Assembly: GCF_900176135.1 (NCBI RefSeq)
Contig: NZ_FWWW01000104.1
Location: 1 to 64,000 of the forward strand
Source of the DNA: Hymenobacter roseosalivarius DSM 11622
GTDB taxonomy: Bacteria > Bacteroidota > Bacteroidia > Cytophagales > Hymenobacteraceae
Direction: 5' to 3'
Length of the DNA stretch: 64,000 bases
Positions 26,353 to 34,225 of the stretch are shown in pieces (within the stretch, counting starts at the first letter, position 1; each line of letters opens with the position of its first letter). The notes beneath the pieces were generated by a model, which saw only the letters and a program-made list of their open reading frames with translations, ran no database searches and was not told the DNA's origin. A program made the translations under genes and the position numbers.

Positions 26353-27713
26353 TGGCGGAATCCATGGATAATTTGCCCCCCACTCCGCTGGTGGCGGGCG
26401 AGGGCACGGCCAGCCGGCAGCTCGACTCGCTGCCGACAACCAAAGTGGCGCGGGCGGCGCGCTTCGCCAAATCGGGGCTGAAAGTGGGTGCCAACTACGT
26501 GAAGCACTACGCCCGCCGCTCGGTGGGGGCCGCCAGCACCGAGGCCGATTTGCACGCGGCCAACGCTGCCGAGCTATACGGCACGCTGAGCGAGATGAAA
26601 GGCTCGGTGCTGAAGGTGGCTCAAATGCTGGCTCTGGAAAAAAAGTTACTGCCCCCCGCCTACGCCGACCAGTTTGCCCAGGCCCAATACCAGACGCCCC
26701 CGCTGTCTGGGCCCCTTATCCTCAAGACGTTCCGGGATGCATTTGGCCAGTCACCCTCAACGCTGTTCGCCGAGTTTGACGTGAATGCCCGGCAGGCCGC
26801 CAGCATCGGCCAGGTCCATTATGCCTTGTCCAAAGCAGAAAAACGCCCCCTGGCTGTGAAGGTGCAGTACCCCGGCGTGGCCGACAGCATCCGCTCCGAT
26901 ATTCGGCTGGTGAAGCCCATTGCCTTGCGCGTGCTGGGGCTGGATGAGGCTCAGGTGCGGCCGTATCTGGAGGAAGTGGAAATGCGCCTGCTCGAAGAAA
27001 CCGACTACGCGCTGGAGCTGCGGCGCGGCACCGAAATAGCCGCCAGCTGCACCCACTTGCCGCATCTGGAGTTTGCCCACTACTACCCCGAGCTGTCCGC
27101 GGCCCGCATCCTGACGATGGACTGGTTGCCGGGTCAGCATTTGAAAGAGTTTCTGGCCACGAATCCCGGCCCGGAAGTTCGTAACCAGTTGGGGCAGGCG
27201 CTCTGGGACTTTTATATGTTTCAGCTCAATATGCTGCGGCGCGTCCATGCCGATCCGCACCCCGGCAACTTTCTGCTGCGGGCCGAGAACGGCGGCACGG
27301 TAGGCGTGCTGGACTTTGGCTGCGTCAAGGAAATTCCGGCCGACGTGCAGCGCCTGTTCAACGCCCTGCTGGCCCCCGAAACCCTGGCCGACGAAGCCCG
27401 CCTCACCGCCCTGCTCGACGAAACCGGTATCCTGCGCCCCACCGACTCCGCCGACCGCCGCGCCCTCTACGCACGCACCCTGCGCGCCTCGCTGGAGCTG
27501 GTGGGCCGCCCCTTCCGGCAAGTAACGTTCGACTTCGGCGACCCCGCCTACATGGCGTCGCTTTATGCCTTAGGCGATGATCTGATGCAGGAGCCCGAGC
27601 TGCGCCAGCAGCGGGAACCCCGCGGCTCCGAGCATTTTATTTATCTGAACCGGACGTACGTGGGCCTCTATGCCCTGCTGATGGAGCTGGGCGCGCACAT
27701 TCGCACGCAGTAG
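26352..27713 (+). CDS. ABC1/AarF/UbiB-family atypical kinase
   Basis: 453 residues. The UbiB/COQ8 features are present: an LKVAQ stretch at the KxGQ position, the Ala-rich loop QAASIGQVH, catalytic HADPHPGNF and metal-binding LDFGCVKE. The family is needed for quinone biosynthesis or lipid homeostasis, with weak ATPase activity. The KxGQ motif is changed to KVAQ, which is less common. It overlaps the upstream tetR-like gene by one base. Confidence 0.9.
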   Translation: MAESMDNLPPTPLVAGEGTASRQLDSLPTTKVARAARFAKSGLKVGANYVKHYARRSVGAASTEADLHAANAAELYGTLSEMKGSVLKVAQMLALEKKLLPPAYADQFAQAQYQTPPLSGPLILKTFRDAFGQSPSTLFAEFDVNARQAASIGQVHYALSKAEKRPLAVKVQYPGVADSIRSDIRLVKPIALRVLGLDEAQVRPYLEEVEMRLLEETDYALELRRGTEIAASCTHLPHLEFAHYYPELSAARILTMDWLPGQHLKEFLATNPGPEVRNQLGQALWDFYMFQLNMLRRVHADPHPGNFLLRAENGGTVGVLDFGCVKEIPADVQRLFNALLAPETLADEARLTALLDETGILRPTDSADRRALYARTLRASLELVGRPFRQVTFDFGDPAYMASLYALGDDLMQEPELRQQREPRGSEHFIYLNRTYVGLYALLMELGAHIRTQ

Positions 27714-27716
27714 CCG

Positions 27717-27753
27717 GCGTGGTACTACGACAAAAAAAGTCGTAGTACCACGC
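27717..27753. terminator. Hairpin terminator after the aarF-like gene
   Basis: A 15-bp perfect stem (27717-27731 with 27739-27753) closes on a loop of seven As. It begins 4 bases after the aarF-like stop. No T-run follows, so its strength as a terminator is uncertain. Confidence 0.65.
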
Positions 27754-27809
27754 TGTGCGCTGACCGCTGTGCCCCTGCCAAACTATTTGCCGCCTGCCTG
27801 GTTAGTGCA

Positions 27810-27863
27810 TCCTGACGAAAGGTTAACTCGTGTAGCAACACACATTTGACCCCTTCGTCAGGA
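27810..27863. promoter_or_regulatory. Inverted repeat upstream of the dienelactone hydrolase gene
   Basis: Arms TCCTGACGAA (27810-27819) and TTCGTCAGGA (27854-27863) flank CACATTTG (27841-27848), one base off the phylum's -7 box. It could be an operator or leader hairpin for the gene at 27904. Confidence 0.4.
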
Positions 27864-27903
27864 CTCGCTTATTTCTCCCTCTTTTTTCCCTGTTCCCATC
27901 TCC

Positions 27904-28770
27904 ATGAAAAAATTCTGGACCCTTTGCGCCGCGCTGCTCAGCGTGGCCACGGCTGCCTCCGCTCAGACCACAATGAGCTGCTGCACCAAGCCGGCCGCCG
28001 GCCAGGCCGCCACCGAAACCTTCGCCATGCTGGCTTCCAACACGGATTTCTCCGGGGGCCACGATGCGCCGCTGCCTTACACCTACCACGGCGAAGGGGC
28101 GATGGTCAAGTTCAAGACTGCCGACGGCCAAACTGGTCAGGGCTTTGAAATTAAGAGCGCGACGCCTTCCAAAAAGTATCTGTTCGTGATTCACGAGTGG
28201 TGGGGCCTGAATGACTACATCAAGAAGGAAGCGGCCACCTTCGCCCGTGAGCTGCCGGGCGTCAATGTCATCGCCCTCGACTTATACGATGGAAAGGTAG
28301 CCACCACGCCCGACGAGGCCGGCAAATACATGCAGGCCGTGAAGACGGACCGGGCCCAGAATATCATTCGTGGGGCCATGCAGTACGCGGGCCAGGACGC
28401 ACAGTTTGCGTCGGTGGGCTGGTGCTTTGGTGGCGGCTGGTCGTTGCAGACGGCTTGGCTGGCCGGCCCTAAGGCCGTGGGCAGCGTCGTGTACTACGGG
28501 ATGCCGGAGAAAGACGTAGCCAAGCTGAAAACGCTGAATACGGACGTGTTGGGCATTTTTGCCAGCGAAGACAAGTGGATTAACCCCGAAGTGGTAGCGC
28601 AGTTCCAGAAGGACATGGCCGCCGCCAAGAAGAAGGTGACCATCAAGAGCTACACCGCCGACCACGCCTTTGCCAACCCCTCCAACCCTAAATACAACGA
28701 AAAATTCGCCGCCGACGCCCACGCGGCTACTGTGGCGTATCTGCGCAAGAGCTTCAAGCTGAAAGCGTAA
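27904..28770 (+). CDS. Secreted dienelactone hydrolase family protein
   Basis: 288 residues with a signal peptide (cleavage near ASAQ). The alpha/beta hydrolase triad of dienelactone hydrolases is visible: Cys174 in GWCFGGGW, Asp223 in SEDKW, His254 in ADHAF; HEWWG at 97-101 supplies the conserved Glu98. The natural ester substrate is unknown. It is a single gene with its own terminator. Confidence 0.88.
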   Translation: MKKFWTLCAALLSVATAASAQTTMSCCTKPAAGQAATETFAMLASNTDFSGGHDAPLPYTYHGEGAMVKFKTADGQTGQGFEIKSATPSKKYLFVIHEWWGLNDYIKKEAATFARELPGVNVIALDLYDGKVATTPDEAGKYMQAVKTDRAQNIIRGAMQYAGQDAQFASVGWCFGGGWSLQTAWLAGPKAVGSVVYYGMPEKDVAKLKTLNTDVLGIFASEDKWINPEVVAQFQKDMAAAKKKVTIKSYTADHAFANPSNPKYNEKFAADAHAATVAYLRKSFKLKA

Positions 28771-28782
28771 CTGCTTTTGCGT

Positions 28783-28821
28783 AAAAAAGCCCCCTGGATT
28801 CATCTCTGGGGGGCTTTTTTT
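28783..28821. terminator. Bidirectional terminator
   Basis: A 12-bp stem (AAAAAAGCCCCC with GGGGGCTTTTTT) ends with seven Ts on the plus strand and six As before it. It separates the convergent hydrolase and phenylalanine hydroxylase genes. Confidence 0.88.
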
Positions 28822-28857
28822 GTGCGCTTTGGTGAGAGGCGAAAGTTTCGGGTCGGG

Positions 28858-29589
28858 TTATGCCGGCTTCAGTTGCCAGCTATCCGCGAGCAAGGCCGCC
28901 ATTTCGGCGACGCTGGCCGTGAGCTGCTCCCAGGAATTGAGCACGAAGTACTGCTCTTGGAACCGCTCTTCCGAATACGGCGTGGCCAGCACCGTCGCCA
29001 GCTCAAACGCGGGCCGGGCCGTCTCATCGTGGACGCAGTGGTGAATCTCGCCGGCCGACGACACCAGGCCGGCCCCGTAGATGCGGGGCTTGCCATCTTC
29101 CTGCACCAGCCCAAACTGCACCGTAAACCCATACAAGCGCCGTAGCCGCACCAAAGCGGGCGCATCATGGCGGTGCTGCCGCCCCACGATACCCAGAAAG
29201 TGCAGAAAATCGGCAAAGGCAGGATCGGTGAGCAGCGGAGCGTGCCCGAATACGTCGTGAAACAGGTCGGGCGTCTGCACGAAGTCGAAGTGCTCCATGG
29301 GCCGCAACTGGGTGACGGCCGGAAACTTACGCTCCGCCAGGGCAGCAAAAAAGGCGGCATCATCCACGGCCGCAGGTACGGCTACCAGTTCCCAGCTGGT
29401 GAGCCGCTGCAACTGCTCGTTCACGGCCTCGAAGCGCGGAATGGCGTTGCGCTGGAAGTCGAGGCGGGCGAGGCCGGCCCCAAACGCGGCGGCGGCCCGC
29501 TTGTGCAACAGGGCTGTCTGGCGGTCGAATAATACCTTCCAGACGAGCTGGTCCTGAGTCGTGTACTGGTCGTAAGCTTGCTCAAACAT
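28858..29589 (-). CDS. phhA: Phenylalanine 4-hydroxylase-like aromatic amino acid hydroxylase
   Basis: 243 residues from the ATG at 29589 (MFEQAYDQYT). The fold signatures are clear: PDLFHDVFGHAPLL with iron ligands His111 and His116, and IYGAGLVSSAGEI. The third iron ligand of the family, Glu in TVEFGL, is Gln158 here (FTVQFGL; codon CAG). Phenylalanine hydroxylases make tyrosine with tetrahydropterin and oxygen; the Gln could impair or change activity. The frame from 29691 extends through a terminator hairpin and is rejected. A small unit with its own terminator lies just upstream. Confidence 0.85.
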   Translation of the reverse strand: MFEQAYDQYTTQDQLVWKVLFDRQTALLHKRAAAAFGAGLARLDFQRNAIPRFEAVNEQLQRLTSWELVAVPAAVDDAAFFAALAERKFPAVTQLRPMEHFDFVQTPDLFHDVFGHAPLLTDPAFADFLHFLGIVGRQHRHDAPALVRLRRLYGFTVQFGLVQEDGKPRIYGAGLVSSAGEIHHCVHDETARPAFELATVLATPYSEERFQEQYFVLNSWEQLTASVAEMAALLADSWQLKPA

Positions 29590-29612
29590 AGCGGCAGAGT
29601 GGTATTGGGCAC

Positions 29613-29645
29613 AAAAAAAGCCCGATTCCTGGCGGAGTCGGGCTT
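29613..29645 (-). terminator. Terminator hairpin in the phhA leader
   Basis: A 12-bp stem with one G-T pair (29618-29629 with 29634-29645), a 4-base loop and seven Ts on the minus strand. It ends 24 bases before the phhA ATG and 26 bases after the stop of a 29-codon frame. It would end a small transcript, with phhA reached only by read-through. Confidence 0.85.
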
Positions 29646-29671
29646 GAGGTTTTCGGGGTTGGAGGTGGTTC

Positions 29672-29761
29672 TTACCTTCCGTTCCGGCCATGCAGCTCGA
29701 CTCCGCCCTTATCGGGGCGATTCACGGTCGGCAGAATGCATTTGGTGGATAGCAAGAACAT
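29672..29761 (-). CDS. Small ORF upstream of phhA, 29 codons
   Basis: ATG at 29761, TAA at 29672-29674. The peptide starts MFLLSTKCILPTVNRPD and ends ELHGRNGR. It has an exact TAnnTTTG box just upstream and a strong terminator just downstream, so it looks like a complete small transcription unit. I do not recognise the peptide. It has one Phe and no Tyr or Trp, so it is not an obvious amino-acid leader. It may encode a small protein or be the leader of phhA; translation is not proven. Confidence 0.5.
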   Translation of the reverse strand: MFLLSTKCILPTVNRPDKGGVELHGRNGR

Positions 29762-29766
29762 GGGGC

Positions 29767-29774
29767 CAAATATA
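29767..29774 (-). promoter_or_regulatory. Promoter box of the small unit upstream of phhA
   Basis: TATATTTG on the minus strand matches TAnnTTTG exactly and lies 5 bases before the 29-codon frame. No TTG is found at the usual upstream distance, so the transcript would be nearly leaderless if this box is used. Confidence 0.4.
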
Positions 29775-29918
29775 GAAAATTGAGTTAATAAGTTGTACAC
29801 CTTCTATTGAACTTATTTTCAGACAGATACTGGGAATTGTCAGCAATAGCTCTGGGGGGCTTTTTTACTCAAATGAATATTTCATTATAGCCAGCAGTAA
29901 GCTCAGCGCTAGTAAAAA

Positions 29919-30257
29919 CTACTGCTTGCCATTCAATTCGTAGCCCATACTTAGCTTAGTGTCGCCGGTGACGTGTAGGTCGAGGTGGGCTTTTTGATCG
30001 GAGGGGTTGAGCAGCAATGCGCTGGAGCCAGGCAGGAATCGAAGCGTAGCTTTTTGGCCGGGCACCAATGTCGCCTTGCCAAAAATACCACCTCCACGGG
30101 GTCGCTCTTTTATTTCTACCGGCACCGACCCCACGTTGCGGGCTACTACCCGAAACGCGCCGGGCTGACTGCCGCCCAGTACGAACTGCTTGCCGGGCTC
30201 AATATACAAGTCGGAGTGCAGGTCGCCAGCCCAGCAGGCCGTAGCGACGAATAGCAC
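29919..30257 (-). CDS. Small exported protein of unknown function, start unclear
   Basis: Up to 112 residues from a GTG at 30257. The N-terminus (LFVATACWAGD) is the end of a signal peptide; the mature part is beta-rich (SDLYIEPGKQFVLGG, then FRVVARNVGSVPVEI). No ATG lies upstream in frame: the TAA of doxX, in the same frame, closes it 30 bases before the GTG. Either it uses a non-ATG start with a short signal, or its 5' end was lost. It follows doxX on the same strand. Confidence 0.6.
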   Translation of the reverse strand: MLFVATACWAGDLHSDLYIEPGKQFVLGGSQPGAFRVVARNVGSVPVEIKERPRGGGIFGKATLVPGQKATLRFLPGSSALLLNPSDQKAHLDLHVTGDTKLSMGYELNGKQ

Positions 30258-30284
30258 CAGTGTGGCCGCACCTATAGAGGCTGT

Positions 30285-30803
30285 TTAGTGCGTGGGCACC
30301 AATCGGCGCAGCCAGCCCGTAGGATGCGTCAGCGCATAATCGAGCGAATACCGCCCCCCACCTACTACGGTGACAAGCACGAAGCACCAGAACAAGAGCT
30401 GCTGATAATACATGCCCAGCACTGGTTCGGGCGATTCGTACCACAAAAAAGCGATGACAAAAAACTGAAAGGCCAGCTGCACTGCGCCCCAGCGGGTGAG
30501 CAACCCAAAGGCAATCAGTAGGCCGCCCGCGAATTCACCCCAGACAGCTAGCCAAGCCCACGTATAGGGTGAGGGATACGTAAAACCCAGATTGGCCACT
30601 TGCTGCACGAACCAATCGGGTGGGCCCAGGGTGGCTGAGTCGCCGGCCAGCTTGGCCGCTTCAGTAGCGGTGGTCATATTGACAAGCTTGCTCCACCCAG
30701 CCCCAATGGCAATGGACAGGCCGATGTGCAAACGCAGGAGCAACCAGGTCACGTCGGCGAGGCGGGAGCTTAAAGGAGTGGCGGAAAAGAGAAGATTTTT
30801 CAT
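30285..30803 (-). CDS. DoxX-family membrane protein
   Basis: 172 residues with four membrane helices and the DoxX pattern (LRLHIGLSIAIGAGWSKL, WGEFAGGLLIAFGLLTRWGA). DoxX-like proteins are small inner-membrane subunits of quinone-linked or detoxification complexes of uncertain role. The start is the ATG at 30803; the frame from 30857 is longer but not conserved. The downstream small gene lies almost directly after it. Confidence 0.87.
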   Translation of the reverse strand: MKNLLFSATPLSSRLADVTWLLLRLHIGLSIAIGAGWSKLVNMTTATEAAKLAGDSATLGPPDWFVQQVANLGFTYPSPYTWAWLAVWGEFAGGLLIAFGLLTRWGAVQLAFQFFVIAFLWYESPEPVLGMYYQQLLFWCFVLVTVVGGGRYSLDYALTHPTGWLRRLVPTH

Positions 30804-30889
30804 GGTCGTCAGTGGTTTGATTGAACGACCCAAAATTGCCCCCCAGCCCACTCCCAAGCGCCCCGGATTACGGCTTGGGACGTCCCAAC

Positions 30890-32185
30890 TTATAGATTGA
30901 GCCGAGCTGCCACCTCACTGGGCGTCGCAGCTTTCAGCTTTTTGAACACCCGATTGAACGTTGACTTGGAGTTGAAACCCGACTCCAGGGCCACCGCCAG
31001 CAACGTATAATGCTGGTAGCGCGGGTCTTGCAATTTGCGCTCGGCCTCGGCAATGCGGTGGGTGTTAATATAATCATTGAAGTTCTGGCCGAAGCAGGTG
31101 TTGATGACCCGCGACAGCAACGACGTATTGGTGCGAAGCTGGCTGGCCAATTCGCCCAGCGTAAGCTCAGGCGCCAGGTAAGGCCGTTCTGCTTCCATGT
31201 GCCGGGTAAGCTTGGCGGCCCATCGAGCAAGGTCAGGATCGGTGGGCAGTACAGCGTGTCTGGGCGATGCTGGGCTGCACTGGGGGGCTTTTTCGGCCGC
31301 GTCGCCAGCCAAGCTTGGTTCGAGTACCTCAACGGCTGGGCTCGGTGTGGCGGCAGCCTCGCTATCGGGAGCATCTTCCGTGGAGCTGCTGGGCTGAAAA
31401 TGCAGGGCCGGCGCGGGCTGATACGGAGCGAGTAGGCCAGCAATGCTTAGGTAGTAAATCAGCAGGCCCGTAGCCAGAAACGAATACCAGACCTGAATAT
31501 AAGAAAGAGGCGCGGCAATATTGACCAGGCTAAACAGCAGCGAAATTATCAAGCCCACAAGCACTACCACCATCAGATTGCGCAGCCACTGAAAGCTGAT
31601 GGGCCCTGTGTTGGATTAGTTATCGTCGAGGTAGCGCCGGTAGCGTTGGTAGTCGCGCAGGGTCAGCCGGCCGTAGGCAAATATGGATATGTAGCCAAGT
31701 AGCTCCAGGTCGCCGTCTACGCCCTCGCTTAGCCCGGCCAACGCGCCCTTCGTGCCAAAATGCCCGGTGAATGGCTCTCCTAGGCTCCAGTGACGCCACG
31801 CTATGTCGTAGCCAAACAGCACGAGCCGCCAGACCAGGTACACCGCTGCCGGCAGGAAGTGCAACTTTTCGGCCCGGCCAAATCGAAAGTCCTGATTGGT
31901 AAGACTGCGGAAGTAGAAGTAAAAGGTAGGCCCCAGCGCCAACCAGTGGCTGAAGGGGAAATAAAACATGAACGTAGAGTACGCGTCGTGGGAGTCGTAC
32001 CAGCCCGCGAAGCCCAGCATCCACTGCGTGAGGGGCAGCGTGTTTAGCAGGAGCAGCAGGGCCAGCCAGCCATCGGAGGCCATGCCGCGCCGCCACCCGC
32101 GCACAAGTAGTATTGCCATAAACACTACGCCCTGCACAAAGAAGGGCAGCAGCAGCGAGCTATAAGGACTGAACTAGAAGAACAT
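30890..32185 (-). pseudogene. AraC-type regulator with membrane domain, two in-frame stops
   Basis: One continuous frame of 431 codons from the ATG at 32185 to 30890. The N-terminal half is a multi-helix membrane domain (SPYSSLLLPFFVQG, FPFSHWLALGPTFYFYFRSL), and the C-terminus an AraC helix-turn-helix (ELASQLRTNTSLLSRVIN, FNSKSTFNRVFKKL). The frame is broken by TAG at codon 4 (32174-32176) and by TAA at codon 190 (31616-31618), with no shift in frame. Intact relatives keep both halves in one protein. It is most simply a recent pseudogene, since the coding sense is otherwise well preserved. Confidence 0.85.
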
Positions 32186-32218
32186 GCGCTAAAGCTACAC
32201 AACCAGCACGTTACGGCT

Positions 32219-33232
32219 TTACACTAAATCTTTCCGCAACTCGTACACCCGCCGCAGGTTCTTAATAAGCCGCGCTGACTCATCGAAGTTCAAGGTTTGC
32301 TGACCATCGGAGGCGGCTTCTTCGGGCTTCTCGTGGGTTTCGTAGAGAATGCCATCGGCCCCGGCCATGACGGCGGCCAGCGCCATCGGTGCCACGTAGT
32401 CGCGGATGCCGATGCCGTGCGAAGGATCAACGACGACGGGCAGGTGGGTTTTCTCTTTGAGAATAGGCACGGCGTTCAGATCCAGGGTATTGCGCGAAGC
32501 GGTTTCGAACGTGCGGATGCCCCGCTCGCAGAGAATCAGCTTTTCATTGCCGCCCGAAAACACGTACTCGGCAGACGACAGCAATTCCTCGATAGTGCCC
32601 GAAATGCCGCGCTTGATGAGCACCGGCTTATCAACGCCGCCTAGCGCATCGAGCAGATTGAAGTTCTGCGTGTTACGGGCACCGACCTGGAATACATCCA
32701 CGTAGTCGTGCATCTCCTCCACCTGCGACACCTGCATTACCTCGGTCACCACTTTGATGCCGCGGGCGCGGGCCATCTGGTGAAACTGCTTCAGGCCGTC
32801 CATGCCCAAACCCCGGAAGGAATACGGCGAGGAGCGCGGCTTAAAAACGCCCCCCCGCATCAGCCGGACGTTGTTATCGAGCAGGTGCTGCATGATTTTC
32901 TCCATCTGCGCCTCGCTCTCGATGCTGCACGGCCCAGCTACCAAGCTTAGCGAGCCTTCGCCGATATACACGCCGTCGCCGAGGTCAAGCACGGTGGGTT
33001 TTACGCGCCACTTGCGGCTCACCAGCTGGTAGTCATCGGATACCTGGTGAATGTCGCGGATGCCGGGTTGCTGGCCAATGGCGCGCAAGTCCACTTCCGC
33101 TTTGCCGATGGCCACCAGATAGTGTGCCCGCTGAGTTTTGACTTCGGTGATTTTATATTTCAGGGTCTTGATGCTGGCTTCAATACCCGCTTGGGCAGTC
33201 GCCGTAATGTTCTTTTCAAGTTGGATGATCAT
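32219..33232 (-). CDS. aroF: 3-deoxy-7-phosphoheptulonate synthase (type I-beta)
   Basis: 337 residues. An N-terminal regulatory (ferredoxin-like) region of about 70 residues precedes the catalytic barrel (SLVAGPCSIES, GGVFKPRSSPYSFRGLG, VFQVGARNTQNFNLL, VDPSHGIG). It condenses phosphoenolpyruvate and erythrose-4-phosphate, the first step of the shikimate route. As the last gene of the trp operon it ties chorismate supply to tryptophan demand. A C7 run lies in frame at 32850-32856. Confidence 0.93.
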   Translation of the reverse strand: MIIQLEKNITATAQAGIEASIKTLKYKITEVKTQRAHYLVAIGKAEVDLRAIGQQPGIRDIHQVSDDYQLVSRKWRVKPTVLDLGDGVYIGEGSLSLVAGPCSIESEAQMEKIMQHLLDNNVRLMRGGVFKPRSSPYSFRGLGMDGLKQFHQMARARGIKVVTEVMQVSQVEEMHDYVDVFQVGARNTQNFNLLDALGGVDKPVLIKRGISGTIEELLSSAEYVFSGGNEKLILCERGIRTFETASRNTLDLNAVPILKEKTHLPVVVDPSHGIGIRDYVAPMALAAVMAGADGILYETHEKPEEAASDGQQTLNFDESARLIKNLRRVYELRKDLV

Positions 33233-33240
33233 ACGTCAGG

Positions 33241-33334
33241 TTCCCGCAGAGGAGCGCGGAGGTTTTGTGGAGGCTCGCGGAGGTTGTTCTAACTCTGCGT
33301 ACCTCCGCGAAACCTCCGCGCTCCTCTGCGGGAA
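33241..33334. repeat. Perfect 25-bp inverted repeat between trpA and aroF
   Basis: Arms 33241-33265 and 33310-33334 are exact complements, rich in GCGCGGAGG units, with a 44-base loop holding more CGCGGAGG. The same repeat family fills the next gap (34135-34219). The right arm ends 4 bases before the trpA stop. Confidence 0.92.
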
Positions 33335-33338
33335 ATTT

Positions 33339-34118
33339 TTAATGTAAAACAGAAGAGACAAACGCCTTAGCCGCCGCTGGCGCATCTTCCGCGCCTTCCA
33401 GGGCCCGGATGAAGGCCGAACCGATGATGGCCCCCTCGGCATAGGAGCAGGCCCGCGCGAAGCTGGCTTTGTCGCCGATGCCGAAACCGATGAGGCGGGG
33501 GTTGCGCAGGTTCATAGCCGCGATGCGCTCGAAGTATGCTTCCTGTACGCCTTCACTCTGGGTATTTTGTCCCCCGGTCGTGCCGGGGCCAGATACTAAG
33601 TACAGGAACGAATCGGTCAGCTCGTCGATGCGGCGGATGCGGGCCTCACTGGTTTGCGGGGTGATGAGAAACACCGGCTTCAGGTTGTGGCGGCGGAAAA
33701 TTTCCTGGTACTCATTTACGTAATCATCCAGCGGCAGATCAGGCAGAATGATGCCGTCGACGCCGGCTTCGGCGGCCTGGCGGCAGAAATTCTCGACGCC
33801 GAACTGCATTACCGGGTTCAAGTAGCCCATGAGCAGTAGGGGCGTATCGGGCACGGTCTGGCGGATGTCCTGGAGCTGCCGGAACAGCACGCGCATGTTC
33901 ATGCCGTTAGCCAGGGCGGCGGTGCTGCTTTGCTGAATTACAGGGCCGTCAGCCAGCGGATCGGAAAAGGGCATCCCGATTTCGATGAGGTCGGCACCGG
34001 CCGCGGCCAGGGTCTGGATCAGCGGCACCGTGGCATCGAGCGTGGGATAGCCGGCGGTGAAGTAGATGTTGAGCAGGTCTTTGCCTTTCTTTTGGAAAGC
34101 TTGTTGGATACGGTTCAT
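33339..34118 (-). CDS. trpA: Tryptophan synthase alpha subunit
   Basis: 259 residues. Barrel motifs are clear: FTAGYPTLDATVPLI, DLIEIGMPFSDPLADGPVIQ with the catalytic Glu, DGIILPDLPLDDY with the catalytic Asp, and GFGIGD. It releases indole from indole-3-glycerol phosphate and passes it to TrpB. It is flanked on both sides by related inverted repeats. Confidence 0.96.
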   Translation of the reverse strand: MNRIQQAFQKKGKDLLNIYFTAGYPTLDATVPLIQTLAAAGADLIEIGMPFSDPLADGPVIQQSSTAALANGMNMRVLFRQLQDIRQTVPDTPLLLMGYLNPVMQFGVENFCRQAAEAGVDGIILPDLPLDDYVNEYQEIFRRHNLKPVFLITPQTSEARIRRIDELTDSFLYLVSGPGTTGGQNTQSEGVQEAYFERIAAMNLRNPRLIGFGIGDKASFARACSYAEGAIIGSAFIRALEGAEDAPAAAKAFVSSVLH

Positions 34119-34134
34119 ATTGGTTGTGAGTTGA

Positions 34135-34219
34135 GTTCCCGCAGAGGTACGCGGAGGTTTCGCGGAGGCTCGCGGAGGCCGTTCTAGCTCTGCGTACCTC
34201 CGCGCTCCTCTGCGGGAAC
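34135..34219. repeat. Inverted repeat between trpB and trpA
   Basis: Arms 34135-34159 and 34195-34219 are complementary except about two bases and share the CCCGCAGAGG and GCGGAGG units of the repeat at 33241-33334. The loop is 35 bases. Confidence 0.88.
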
Positions 34220-34225
34220 CTGACG

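Noticed and set aside
29845..29870. A CTCTGGGGGGCTTTTTTA stretch resembling half of the terminator at 10010-10045
   Set aside because: The complementary left arm is missing, so no hairpin forms; at most a decayed copy.
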